A stretch of DNA of 64,000 nucleotides from the NCBI RefSeq assembly GCF_030345095.1, contig NZ_CP128360.1, positions 3,720,001-3,784,000 on the forward strand, given 5' to 3'. A program made the translations under genes and the position numbers. The notes beneath the pieces were generated by a model. The model was given only the letters and a program-made list of their open reading frames with translations. It had not been told where the DNA came from and searched no databases. Source of the stretch: Solwaraspora sp. WMMA2056. GTDB taxonomy: Bacteria > Actinomycetota > Actinomycetes > Mycobacteriales > Micromonosporaceae. Positions 45,659 through 53,326 of the stretch are shown here, piece after piece. Each line of letters starts with the position of its first letter. Position 1 is the first letter of the stretch.

Positions 45659-46678
45659 ATGCGGTTGGGAGTCTTCCTGTCCCGCGACAGCGGGCCACAG
45701 GTGGCCGAGGAGGCCGAGCGGCTCGGATACGAGACGGCCCTGGTTCCGGAGGGGTTCAAACAGGACGCGCCGAGCCTGCTCGGCGCGGTGGCCGCCCGTA
45801 CCCGGCGGATCCGGCTGGCGTCCGGTGTGATGCAGATCCCGGCCCGTACGCCGGTGCTGACCGCGCTCACCGCGTCGACCCTGGACGCTCTCAGTGGCGG
45901 CCGGTTCGCCCTGGGGCTCGGGGTGTCCAACCCGGACGTGTCACTCGGCTGGTACGGCGTGCCGTACGACCGACCGTTGGCCCGCACCGAGGAGTACCTC
46001 GCGGTGGTCCGGATGGCGCTGTCCGGAGCGCCGGTACGCCACCAGGGCCGGTTCTACCAGTTGCCGCCGGAGGGCACCACCGAGGCGGCGCAGCTGCGGG
46101 CCGGGCCGCCCCGCCCGCAGCTGCCGATCTACCTGGCGGCGGTCGGACCGGCGAACCTGGAGCTGGCCGGCCGGGTCGCCGACGGGTGGATCGGGGTGTT
46201 CTGCTCGCCGCAGCGGCTGGCCGACTCGCTGCACCGGGTGCGGGCCGGCCGCCAGCAGGCCGGCCACCGGCTGGACGGGTTCGAGGTGCTGCCGTCGGTG
46301 CCGATCAGCGTGGGCCCGGACCCGGTGGCCGCCGCCGAAGCGGTCCGCGGCTACTTCGCGAACTTCATCGGCCTCGGCAGCCGCCACCGCAGCATCTACC
46401 ACCGGTTGGTGACCGAACTCGGCCACGGCGCGGCGGCGGACGAGATCCGGGACCGTCAGCGCTCGGGTGACCGGGCCGGCGCGGCGGCCGCCGTACCGAT
46501 GGCGTTGATGGACGACACGTCGCTGATCGGCCCGGCGCAGCGGATCGCGCCCCGACTCGCCGCGTACGCGGCCGCCGGGGTGACCACCCTGGGGCTCACC
46601 CCGCTGGCCGCCACCGCCGCCGGACAGATCGAGGCGCTACGGGTGGCCGCCGCCGCGCTGCGCCTCGCCGGCGGCTGA
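45659..46678 (+). CDS. LLM-class F420/FMN-dependent oxidoreductase
   Basis: A 339-residue luciferase-like TIM-barrel protein: MRLGVFLSRDSGPQVAEEAE, RTRRIRLASGVMQIPARTPV, LDALSGGRFALGLGVSNPDV and LPIYLAAVGPANLELAGRVADG split over residues 161-182. These features are closer to F420-dependent LLM reductases than to the MsnO8-like enzyme at 5068. It is a candidate for a late redox step. ATG at 45659 follows GAGGGGAG. Its last 42 bases overlap the end of the convergent beta-helix gene. Confidence 0.88.
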   Translation: MRLGVFLSRDSGPQVAEEAERLGYETALVPEGFKQDAPSLLGAVAARTRRIRLASGVMQIPARTPVLTALTASTLDALSGGRFALGLGVSNPDVSLGWYGVPYDRPLARTEEYLAVVRMALSGAPVRHQGRFYQLPPEGTTEAAQLRAGPPRPQLPIYLAAVGPANLELAGRVADGWIGVFCSPQRLADSLHRVRAGRQQAGHRLDGFEVLPSVPISVGPDPVAAAEAVRGYFANFIGLGSRHRSIYHRLVTELGHGAAADEIRDRQRSGDRAGAAAAVPMALMDDTSLIGPAQRIAPRLAAYAAAGVTTLGLTPLAATAAGQIEALRVAAAALRLAGG

Positions 46679-47950
46679 CGCCGCCGACCGGCGCAGCCGG
46701 ACCCAGCCGGTGACGTTGCGTTGCATGGTGCGGGCCATGCCCAGCGCACCGGCGGGCACGTCGTCGGTGATCACCGAGCCGGCGGCGGTCTCCGCGCCGT
46801 CGCCGACCTCGACCGGTGCCACCAGGATCGTGCCGGCGCCGATGGAGACGCCGTCACCGATGCGGACCCGGCTCTTGACGCCACCGTTGAAGTTCGCCGG
46901 CCCGGACATGCTCGCCAGGTTGCAGCCGCGTCCGACGTCGGCGCTGAACAGTCCGGCCAGGTGCGGGACGCTGGTGCCGGCGCCGACCGTCGAGTCGGCG
47001 ATCTCCACGAACGCCCCGGCGCGGCAGTCGTCGCCGAGGCTGGCGCGGGAGCGCAGCCAGGCGTACGGCCCGACGTTGACCCGGTCACCGAGGTCGACGT
47101 CCTGACAGACCGCGTACCGGATCTCGCAGTCGGCACCGACCCGGCAGTCGTGCAGCGACACCCCGGGGCCGATCCGGCTGCCGGCGTCGACCGTGGTGTG
47201 GCCGGTCAGTCGGGTGCCGGCCAGTACGGTGACGCCGGGCGCGAGCTGGACCGTGGCGTCGATGGAGGTGGTCGCCGGGTCCTCCACGTACACGCCGCGT
47301 CGTAGCCAGCCGGCCACGATCCGGGCCTGGACGGCCCGGTGGGCCTCGGCCAGCTCCACCGGGTCGGTGGTGCGTAACGACTCGGTCGGGTGCAGGGTCA
47401 CGTCGTCGACCCGCACCCCGGCGGCGACCAGCTGGTGGCGTACGGCGGCGCAGGGTGTCTCGGCGGCGAGGTGGCCGGCGAGCCGGGCGACAGAGAGAGG
47501 GACGGGCCCGGCGAGGACCAGGCCGGCCGGTGCGTCGGGCGTGGCCGGCGGGGTCGGATCCCACCACGGTGCGGGGCGTCGCGCCCGCAGCAGCACCACG
47601 CGGCCGCCGCCGGTGCCGCCGGTGTCGTCGGTGACCCGGTCCACCGCCCAGGCCAGGGTGCCGGCCCCGATCAGCGGCGTCGCCGTGCCGATCAGCAGTA
47701 CCGGCCGGTCGCCGGGGCGCGGCGGTTTCGTGACCACCTCGGCGTCGAGACGGGCGAGGGTGTCCAGCAGCCAGTGGCCCGCCGGCCGCCCGGCCAGCAC
47801 CGCCTGCTCCGGTCCGTCCGGCACCGCCTGCTCCGGTCCGTCCGGCACCGCCTGCTCCGGTCCGTCCGGCACCGCCTGCTCCGGTCCGTCCGGCATTGCC
47901 TGGCTAGGCGCGCCGACGAGCACCGCGACCGGCCGGTGCCGGCCGCTCAC
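46637..47950 (-). CDS. GlmU-like left-handed beta-helix acyltransferase without the uridyltransferase domain
   Basis: A 437-residue protein. Residues about 190-430 are a hexapeptide left-handed beta-helix closely like the C-terminal acetyltransferase of GlmU (EIADSTVGAGTSVPHLAGLF, ANFNGGVKSRVRIGDGVSIG, LVAPVEVGDGAETAAGSVIT), including the His of NHL type in VPHLAG. The first 190 residues do not contain the nucleotidyltransferase motif LxxGxGTRMxS; they hold four copies of PDGPEQAV and a divergent region. So this is not a housekeeping GlmU but probably an acyltransferase acting on an amino sugar. GTG overlaps the PIG-L stop, so deacetylase and acyltransferase are co-translated. Confidence 0.85.
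   Translation of the reverse strand: MSGRHRPVAVLVGAPSQAMPDGPEQAVPDGPEQAVPDGPEQAVPDGPEQAVLAGRPAGHWLLDTLARLDAEVVTKPPRPGDRPVLLIGTATPLIGAGTLAWAVDRVTDDTGGTGGGRVVLLRARRPAPWWDPTPPATPDAPAGLVLAGPVPLSVARLAGHLAAETPCAAVRHQLVAAGVRVDDVTLHPTESLRTTDPVELAEAHRAVQARIVAGWLRRGVYVEDPATTSIDATVQLAPGVTVLAGTRLTGHTTVDAGSRIGPGVSLHDCRVGADCEIRYAVCQDVDLGDRVNVGPYAWLRSRASLGDDCRAGAFVEIADSTVGAGTSVPHLAGLFSADVGRGCNLASMSGPANFNGGVKSRVRIGDGVSIGAGTILVAPVEVGDGAETAAGSVITDDVPAGALGMARTMQRNVTGWVRLRRSAASAAGEAQRGGGHP
47801..47896 (-). repeat. 24-bp tandem repeat, four copies
   Basis: Four head-to-tail copies of a 24-base unit (CGCCTGCTCCGGTCCGTCCG plus GCAC) code for PDGPEQAV four times near the N terminus of the beta-helix protein. Copies are identical except for the final base. 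This is an in-frame, probably length-variable linker, not a CRISPR: there are no spacers. Confidence 0.92.
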
Positions 47951-48651
47951 CGGTGACCCGCCGGTGCCGACTGCGGTCCGCCGCCGCACGCCGCGCCGAG
48001 ACCGGTGACGTCGAGGGCGGCCTTGACCAGCCGGAACGCCTCGCAGTAGCGGACCTCGGTGAGGTCGTGGGTGGCGGCCTGGCGGGCCCACCACGTCGCC
48101 CGGTCCCGGATCGCCTGCTCGGCGACGTACGGCTTGTCGCGTTCGGACTGGTACTTGGCCACCGCCGCGAGCTTGTCCGGCATCCGGGCGGTGACGTCGA
48201 CGTAGACGTCCGGAGTGAACAGGTTGTTCATCAAGGGTGGTTCGGCCTGCAGAATGGTGCGGACGAACGGACTGCGGCCGGCCATCGTGGTCGCCGCCCG
48301 ACCGGCGGTCTCGTGGTCCTGGTGGTCACCGGCGCCCACCAGGTGGGTGATCACCAGCGCCGGGCGGACCCGGTGCAGGTGGTCGGCGACGCAGGAGTAC
48401 GTCTGCCGGTCGGCGGCGAGCGCGCCGTCGACGAGATTCTCGATGACGAGGTTGGCCCCGATCACCCCGGCGGACTGCTTCGCCTCGTCGGGGCGGGCCG
48501 CCGCGGCCGGTGAGGAACTCGCCGAGCCGTCGGTGAGCGCGAGGATGTGGACGTCGAAGCCGGCGGCGCCGAGCCCGGCGAGGGTGCCGAAGCAGCCGAG
48601 TTCGGCGTCGTCGGGGTGGGCGAAGACAGCCAGTACCGACGGATGGGCCAC
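47947..48651 (-). CDS. PIG-L/LmbE family N-acetylglucosaminyl deacetylase
   Basis: A 234-residue zinc deacetylase. The first metal and catalytic motif is FAHPDDAELG; the second is GAGDHQDHETAG. Family members (MshB, TioL, teicoplanin deacetylase) remove acetyl groups from GlcNAc units of glycolipids, thiols or antibiotics. GTG at 48651 follows CAGGAG, whereas the longer frame opening at 48771 has no support. Translational coupling to the GlmU-like acyltransferase suggests deacetylation followed by re-acylation of an amino sugar on the product, as in teicoplanin. Confidence 0.9.
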   Translation of the reverse strand: MAHPSVLAVFAHPDDAELGCFGTLAGLGAAGFDVHILALTDGSASSSPAAAARPDEAKQSAGVIGANLVIENLVDGALAADRQTYSCVADHLHRVRPALVITHLVGAGDHQDHETAGRAATTMAGRSPFVRTILQAEPPLMNNLFTPDVYVDVTARMPDKLAAVAKYQSERDKPYVAEQAIRDRATWWARQAATHDLTEVRYCEAFRLVKAALDVTGLGAACGGGPQSAPAGHR

Positions 48652-48745
48652 AGCGGTGTGCTCCTGTCTGCTCGGGCCGGGACGCCCCGTACCGTCGCGG
48701 TGCGGGTCGGCAACGACCGGACGCCGCCGCGCCACGGGCGCGACG

Positions 48746-48782
48746 CCGGTACCGGCGATGATGACCGGCACCGGCGATGATG
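48746..48782. repeat. 19-bp-period direct repeat upstream of the PIG-L gene
   Basis: Two 18-base copies (CCGGYACCGGCGATGATG) at 48746-48763 and 48765-48782 differ at one base. They lie 95-131 bases before the PIG-L start, in the 203-base gap after the response-regulator gene, and could be tandem regulator sites. No gene is seen in 48652-48854. Confidence 0.5.
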
Positions 48783-48854
48783 GCGGGTACGGATCGAGGG
48801 GCCGTCGAACCGTCGTCGAGCCGTCGCGACGGATGGTCGGGCGGCCTGGCGCAA

Positions 48855-49517
48855 CTACTGCACGGCGGGCCGCTGTGTCCCGTCGTACGGTGGCAGCAGC
48901 GCGGCGGCGATCGCCTTGTTGACCGCGTCGATGCGCGACACGGCACCCAGTTTGGCGAAGATGTTGCTCAGGTGGCGTTTGACGGTCGCCTCCGTCAGAT
49001 ACAACCGGGCGGCGATCTGGGCGTTGCTGAGTGCCTGCGCGGTCAGCGACAGCACGTCGATCTCCCGGGGGGAGAGCATCGCGGTCGATGTCGGCAGCTG
49101 GGCCAGGCTGCTGCGGGACACCGCGAGGGTGACGTGGTTGTCCTGGATGCAGGCGTTGTGGATCGCGGAGACGAGCTCCCGACGACTGACGCTCTTGAGC
49201 AGGTAGCCCCGGATGCCGAGGGAGAGCAGCCGCTGCAGCAACCGGGGTCCGTCGTACATGCTCAGGATGATGATCTCGGTTTCCGGGACGAGTTCACGCA
49301 ACGCGATCACCGTGTCGGTGACGTCGCCACCGGGGATCTCCACGTCGAGCAGGACCACCCGGGGCCGTTGCTGGGCCACCAGGGCGATCGCGTCGGCGCT
49401 GTTGCCGGCCTCACCGACCACCACCAGCCCCGGCTGGCTCTCCAGGATCTCGCGGAGCCCTTCCCTCATCAGCGCGTGATCGTCCACCAGGACCACCGTG
49501 ATCGGCTCTGGAGTCAC
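48855..49517 (-). CDS. NarL/LuxR-family response regulator
   Basis: A 220-residue two-component regulator. The receiver domain (1 to about 120) has acidic pocket VDDH and phospho-acceptor Asp 58 in VVLLDVE, with Lys in YLLKSVS. The LuxR-type HTH (about 145-205) reads LSPREIDVLSLTAQALSNAQ and TEATVKRHLSNIFAKLG. GTG overlaps the kinase stop by GTGA, so it is co-translated with its kinase. Its position inside the cluster suggests pathway-level control. Confidence 0.94.
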   Translation of the reverse strand: MTPEPITVVLVDDHALMREGLREILESQPGLVVVGEAGNSADAIALVAQQRPRVVLLDVEIPGGDVTDTVIALRELVPETEIIILSMYDGPRLLQRLLSLGIRGYLLKSVSRRELVSAIHNACIQDNHVTLAVSRSSLAQLPTSTAMLSPREIDVLSLTAQALSNAQIAARLYLTEATVKRHLSNIFAKLGAVSRIDAVNKAIAAALLPPYDGTQRPAVQ

Positions 49518-50587
49518 CCGGTGTCTCCCTCCACTGGCAGCCGTAGCTCGATGTGCGTCCCGCCGCCGATCCGGCTGATCAGCGACAGCGAGCCGCCCAG
49601 CAGGCTGGCCCGTTCCTTCATCGACAGCAGCCCGGTGCCCCGGTGTCCGGCGGCCGGGTCGAAACCTTCCCCGTCGTCGACCACGCTGGCCTGCAACCGG
49701 TCGGGTGCGAGGTCGATGCGGACCATGACGAGCTGCGCCCGCGCGTGGGTCACGGTGTTGCGCAGTGCCTCACGGACGATCAGGAAGGTCTCCTCGATCA
49801 GCGTGGCCGGCACCCAGCTCTCGTCGCCGTTGACCTGGATGTCGTGGATCAGCTCGGGCGTCGCCGTGCTGTCCAGGAACAGCCGCAGCGCCTTCTCCAA
49901 CCCGTGCACCGGCTCGACCAGTCGGAGCCCGGCGATCGTGTGCCGGACGGCCTCCAGGGTGCCGGTCAGCCCGTGCTGGGCGGCTCGTAGCCGGCTCAGT
50001 GCCCGGTCCTGGTCAGCGGCCCAGTAGATCTCGGACAGTTCGAGTTGGCGTTGCGCGACGCCGATGCCGTGTCCGATCCGGTCGTGCAGTTCGCGGCTGA
50101 TGTGGCGACGTTCCTCGATCTGGGCGCGGTGGATCCGGTTGAGCAGCACGCCGACGTAGGCGTCCGCGGCCACCCGCAGGGTGTGGGTGAGGATCTCGTG
50201 CAGGGTGAGCGCGGTCAGGATGAGACGGTCGGTGGCGTCTGGGCCGTCCACCGTCGCGGCGACCCGTCGTACCACTGTGGCGAACAGCAGGTTCGCGGCC
50301 CGCAGCGACTCGGTGGGCGAGGTGTTGGTGGCGGCCCGGTCGGCGCCGATCTCCCGGGCCAGCCCCGGCTGGACGACGGGCGTCGGGTGGCCGCCGACCT
50401 GGGCCGCGGTGCGCGCCAGGATGTCCCGGGCATGGGTCAGCACCTGCTTACGGGACAGGTCGTCCAGCAGTAATGCGCTACCCGCCCTTTCTAATGCCAC
50501 CTCGAAATCGCGCAGGATCGTGGGCGAGAGGGCCGTTATTTGGTCACTCAGGGTGGTCTGCGACGGCTCCTGGAGTGGCTCGCTCAC
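49514..50587 (-). CDS. Soluble NarL-type sensor histidine kinase with two TTA codons
   Basis: A 357-residue kinase with a HisKA_3 dimerisation domain (phospho-acceptor His 168 in RRHISRELHDRIGHG) and an HATPase region (REALRNTVTHARA, VDDGEGFDP, GTGLLSMKERASLLGGSL). No transmembrane helix is present, so the signal is probably cytoplasmic, sensed by the first 150 residues. Leu 32 and Leu 39 are both coded by TTA (50492-50494 and 50471-50473), very rare in this GC-rich genome. By Streptomyces precedent this would make translation depend on the bldA leucyl-tRNA and thus on development. GTG at 50587 follows GGAGGAAC. Confidence 0.93.
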   Translation of the reverse strand: MSEPLQEPSQTTLSDQITALSPTILRDFEVALERAGSALLLDDLSRKQVLTHARDILARTAAQVGGHPTPVVQPGLAREIGADRAATNTSPTESLRAANLLFATVVRRVAATVDGPDATDRLILTALTLHEILTHTLRVAADAYVGVLLNRIHRAQIEERRHISRELHDRIGHGIGVAQRQLELSEIYWAADQDRALSRLRAAQHGLTGTLEAVRHTIAGLRLVEPVHGLEKALRLFLDSTATPELIHDIQVNGDESWVPATLIEETFLIVREALRNTVTHARAQLVMVRIDLAPDRLQASVVDDGEGFDPAAGHRGTGLLSMKERASLLGGSLSLISRIGGGTHIELRLPVEGDTG

Positions 50588-50862
50588 AGTGTTCCTCCGG
50601 CATCCTCACTGGGGATCGAGGGTATCCGTAGAACGTGCCGTCCGTCTATCCGTCGGCCACGCATTTTCCGCTTTACGGACCTGGTCCACAGTGGCTGGCC
50701 GGATCGGGAACCGGACCCGGACCGATCCGTCATCGAGTGGTACGCCCGTTTTGTCGATCATCGGTGTCGGCGTGAAACGCGCTGGTAATGAGGTTCGCCG
50801 CATTACTGGTCATCAGTTGATGGATCAGCGCAGAAACGGCGCAGTACGCGGACCGGACGCCG
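50588..50862. other. 275-bp intergenic region with two hairpins
   Basis: There is no gene here. A hairpin at about 50784-50807 has GTAATG/CATTAC arms and a G-TTCG-C tetraloop; it lies past the end of the minus-strand UbiA gene and is probably its terminator. A second inverted repeat, CGGATCGG at 50700 with CCGATCCG at 50722, may be an operator or part of the kinase promoter. The tract is more AT-rich than its surroundings. Confidence 0.5.
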
Positions 50863-51780
50863 TCAGGCGAACGCGATCCCGACCGGTACCGCCCCGTGAG
50901 CGACGTACTGGGTGGTCATGAAGATCCGGTACGGCTGCCGCGTCGGCCCGGCCGGTCGGCGCCGCCGGCAGGTCACCGCGATCGCCACGGCCCCGCCGGC
51001 CAGGGCCGCCGCCGGCCAGCGCAGCACCGGATCCACCCCGACCGCCGCCGCGCCGAACGCGACGGCCACCAGGAGCGCGTTGACCGACACCCGTCGCCCA
51101 GCGGCCGGCACACCACGCAGCACCGCCGAGGTCCGTCGCCCGGTCGCCGCGTCACCGGCGACGTCGGACAGGTCCTTGGCCAGCGCGCCGACGAGACCCA
51201 TCCAACACGACATCGCGACGGCGAACACCAGCAGCGCGGGCGGCACGCCGCCGCCACCGGCCGCTACCGCCCCGGCGGTGAACGTCACCAGTCCGGCCAG
51301 TACCACGGTGGCCCCGGCGGCCACGCTCCACCGCTTCAGGCGAAGCGGCGGCGCGGAGTAGGCCCAGCCGAGCAGCAGCGCCAGGCCGACCAGGCCGAGC
51401 CAGGCCACACCGAGGACAGCGGCCCCGGCCACCGCAAGACCCGCCCAGGCCGTGGCCACCCCCGCCGCCACCGGCACCGGCAGTACGCCGCGGGCGATCG
51501 GCCGGCGGGAGCCGTTGACCCGGTCGCCGACCACATCGGTCACCCCGTCGAACAGGTAGACGCTGGCGGCGACGCAGAGCCAGGCGGCGAGCGCCACCGG
51601 CATCCGCCACCACGCGGCGGTGGTCTCCGGCGCGGCGACGGTGGCCAGCGCGCCGGCGACCAGGAAGCGCATCGTGTAGATCGCCAGTACGGCGGGCCTG
51701 GCCTCGATGACACACCAGCCCAGGTAGCGGCCCGTCATTCGCCAGCTTTGCCTGGACACTTCGACAGACGTCGTGGTCAT
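50863..51780 (-). CDS. UbiA-family membrane prenyltransferase
   Basis: A 305-residue polytopic protein with eight or nine hydrophobic helices. The first Asp-rich motif is FDGVTDVVGDRVNG (Asp 78, 82, 86), the second is KDLSDVAGD (Asp 203, 206, 210), and YSAPPLRLKRWS lies between them; these bind the Mg-prenyl diphosphate in UbiA enzymes. It would transfer an isoprenoid to an aromatic or other acceptor at the membrane. No prenyl diphosphate synthase is encoded nearby, so the donor would come from primary metabolism. ATG at 51780 lacks a strong ribosome-binding site. It is divergent from the SARP gene. Confidence 0.9.
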   Translation of the reverse strand: MTTTSVEVSRQSWRMTGRYLGWCVIEARPAVLAIYTMRFLVAGALATVAAPETTAAWWRMPVALAAWLCVAASVYLFDGVTDVVGDRVNGSRRPIARGVLPVPVAAGVATAWAGLAVAGAAVLGVAWLGLVGLALLLGWAYSAPPLRLKRWSVAAGATVVLAGLVTFTAGAVAAGGGGVPPALLVFAVAMSCWMGLVGALAKDLSDVAGDAATGRRTSAVLRGVPAAGRRVSVNALLVAVAFGAAAVGVDPVLRWPAAALAGGAVAIAVTCRRRRPAGPTRQPYRIFMTTQYVAHGAVPVGIAFA

Positions 51781-51934
51781 GGGTCGAGGATATGGTGCCC
51801 TGATTGGCCCGCATCAGAGGTGTACATCGAAGGTCGTATCCAATTCTGCACCCTGCTGTCGGTGCTGGGTGTATCGGATCGGGGTGGGCGGGTCCCCAGG
51901 TGCAAACTCGACGCCGGCTCTTGTTGTTCGAGTT

Positions 51935-51947
51935 GTAGGCAGCCTAC
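51935..51947. promoter_or_regulatory. Palindromic site before the SARP gene
   Basis: GTAGGCAGCCTAC is a perfect 13-base palindrome (6-bp arms around A), 61 bases before the SARP ATG, flanked by AGTT and TTTC. It suits a dimeric regulator, possibly the NarL-type regulator encoded at 48855. No gene is seen in 51781-52008. Confidence 0.45.
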
Positions 51948-52008
51948 TTTCCAGATCCCGGCGAAGTTTCCGTCGGATTGCGCTGCACAACCGATCGAGA
52001 GGAACGCG

Positions 52009-52812
52009 ATGCTGCATTTCCAGGTACTCGGCCCACTCGAGGTGTTCGACGACGACGGCACCGTCGTCACCCCGACCCCACCGAAGGTCGGCCGGGTCCT
52101 CGCCCTGCTTCTGCTGCGCGCCAACCAGGTGGTGTCGACCGACGCGATCATCGACGAGTTGTGGGGCGAGGATCCGCCGCCCAGCGCGGTCGGTACCGCC
52201 CAGACCTACATCTACCAGCTGCGCAAGTGCCTGGACCCCCGGATCCGTACCGGCGGGGAGTGGCTGCTCACCAAGCCGCCCGGCTATCTGATGCGGATCG
52301 CACCCAGCCAGCTGGACGCGACCACCTTCGAAGCCCTGTCCCGCCAGGGTCGGCAGATGCTGGAGCGGGGCCAACCGGAGCAGGCCGCGCCACTGTTGCG
52401 TCGCGCGCTCGAGCTGTGGCAGGGGCAGAGCCTGGCGAACCTGCGCCGGGGCGGACTACTGCAGGCACACGCCATCCGCCTCGAGGAGGACCGGATGCGC
52501 ACCCTGGAACTGCGGATTCAGGCCGACGCCGAACTCGGCCTGCACCGGCAGCTGATCGGGGAGATCCGGTCCCTGGTGGCCACCAATCCGCTCAACGAGT
52601 GGCTGTACGGCCAGCTGATGGTGGCGCTGGCCCGGACCGGCCGCCGGGGTGAGGCGCTGCAGACGTACCAGGATCTGCGCCGCGTGCTCGACCACCAGCT
52701 CGGCCTCACCCCGCAGCCCGAGCTGCAGCGGCTGCACCGTGAGCTGCTCAGCCACGGCGAACCCGCGATGAGCAGCACCTGGCTGTACCGCAGTGTGCTC
52801 TCGGCGGCCTGA
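52009..52812 (+). CDS. SARP-family (AfsR/BTAD) pathway-specific activator
   Basis: A 267-residue Streptomyces antibiotic regulatory protein type activator. The N-terminal winged helix (about 1-95) reads MLHFQVLGPLEVFDDDG, PKVGRVLALLLLRANQVVS, IIDELWGEDPPPSA and TYIYQLRKCL. A bacterial transcriptional activation domain follows (about 100-245). The small size without an ATPase is typical of cluster-situated SARPs. They bind heptamer direct repeats with an 11-base period near -35; such repeats occur before several cluster operons. ATG at 52009 follows GAGAGGAACG. Confidence 0.94.
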   Translation: MLHFQVLGPLEVFDDDGTVVTPTPPKVGRVLALLLLRANQVVSTDAIIDELWGEDPPPSAVGTAQTYIYQLRKCLDPRIRTGGEWLLTKPPGYLMRIAPSQLDATTFEALSRQGRQMLERGQPEQAAPLLRRALELWQGQSLANLRRGGLLQAHAIRLEEDRMRTLELRIQADAELGLHRQLIGEIRSLVATNPLNEWLYGQLMVALARTGRRGEALQTYQDLRRVLDHQLGLTPQPELQRLHRELLSHGEPAMSSTWLYRSVLSAA

Positions 52813-52846
52813 CCGCCGTGGGTAGGCGCTACCTGGGCGGCGACTC

Positions 52847-53311
52847 GTGACCGCCCAGACGTGGCTCGGCGTCGTCGTACTGACCGGCAGTGGCCTCACC
52901 GCCGGGGTGCTGTACGCCGTCGCGCTCAGCGTGGTCCCGGCGTTCCGGGCCCTTTCCCCGCAGCGCTACGTCGAGACCCACAAGCTGATCGGCCGTCGGT
53001 TCGACCTGGTGATGCCGCCCACGGTGCTCACCTGGACGGTGGGCGACGTGGTCGCCGCCGTGCTCACCGGGCACCCCGTGGTACGGCTGCTGCTGCTCGT
53101 CGCCGCTGCGGCCGGCTGCGCGGTGGCGGTGGTGTCGCAGCTGGGCAACGTGCCGATCAACCGCCGGGTGAAGGCGCTGCCGGCCGGGGCGCTGCCGCCG
53201 CACTGGCCCGACCCGCGTGCCCACTGGCGCGCGTTCAATCTGCTCAGGACGGGTTTCGCGGTGCTGGGCCTGGTCGCCAACGCCGCCGCCGTGTCTCATC
53301 CGTCCTGGTGA
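52847..53311 (+). CDS. DUF1772 / anthrone oxygenase-like membrane protein
   Basis: A 154-residue protein with about four hydrophobic segments and the DUF1772 pattern QLGNVPINRRVKAL and WRAFNLLRTGFAV. It is a second member of the family in the cluster (see 29110) but is more distant in sequence. GTG at 52847 lies 35 bases after the SARP stop and 16 bases before the O-methyltransferase gene, so the three genes may form one operon. Confidence 0.85.
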   Translation: MTAQTWLGVVVLTGSGLTAGVLYAVALSVVPAFRALSPQRYVETHKLIGRRFDLVMPPTVLTWTVGDVVAAVLTGHPVVRLLLLVAAAAGCAVAVVSQLGNVPINRRVKALPAGALPPHWPDPRAHWRAFNLLRTGFAVLGLVANAAAVSHPSW

Positions 53312-53326
53312 CCGAAAGGAGAAGCC

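Noticed and set aside
47801-47896. Short regular repeats that might be a CRISPR array
   Set aside because: The 24-bp units are directly contiguous with no spacers and lie in frame inside a coding sequence.
46637-47950. Annotation as GlmU
   Set aside because: Only the acetyltransferase beta-helix is present; the uridyltransferase domain and its signature are missing.
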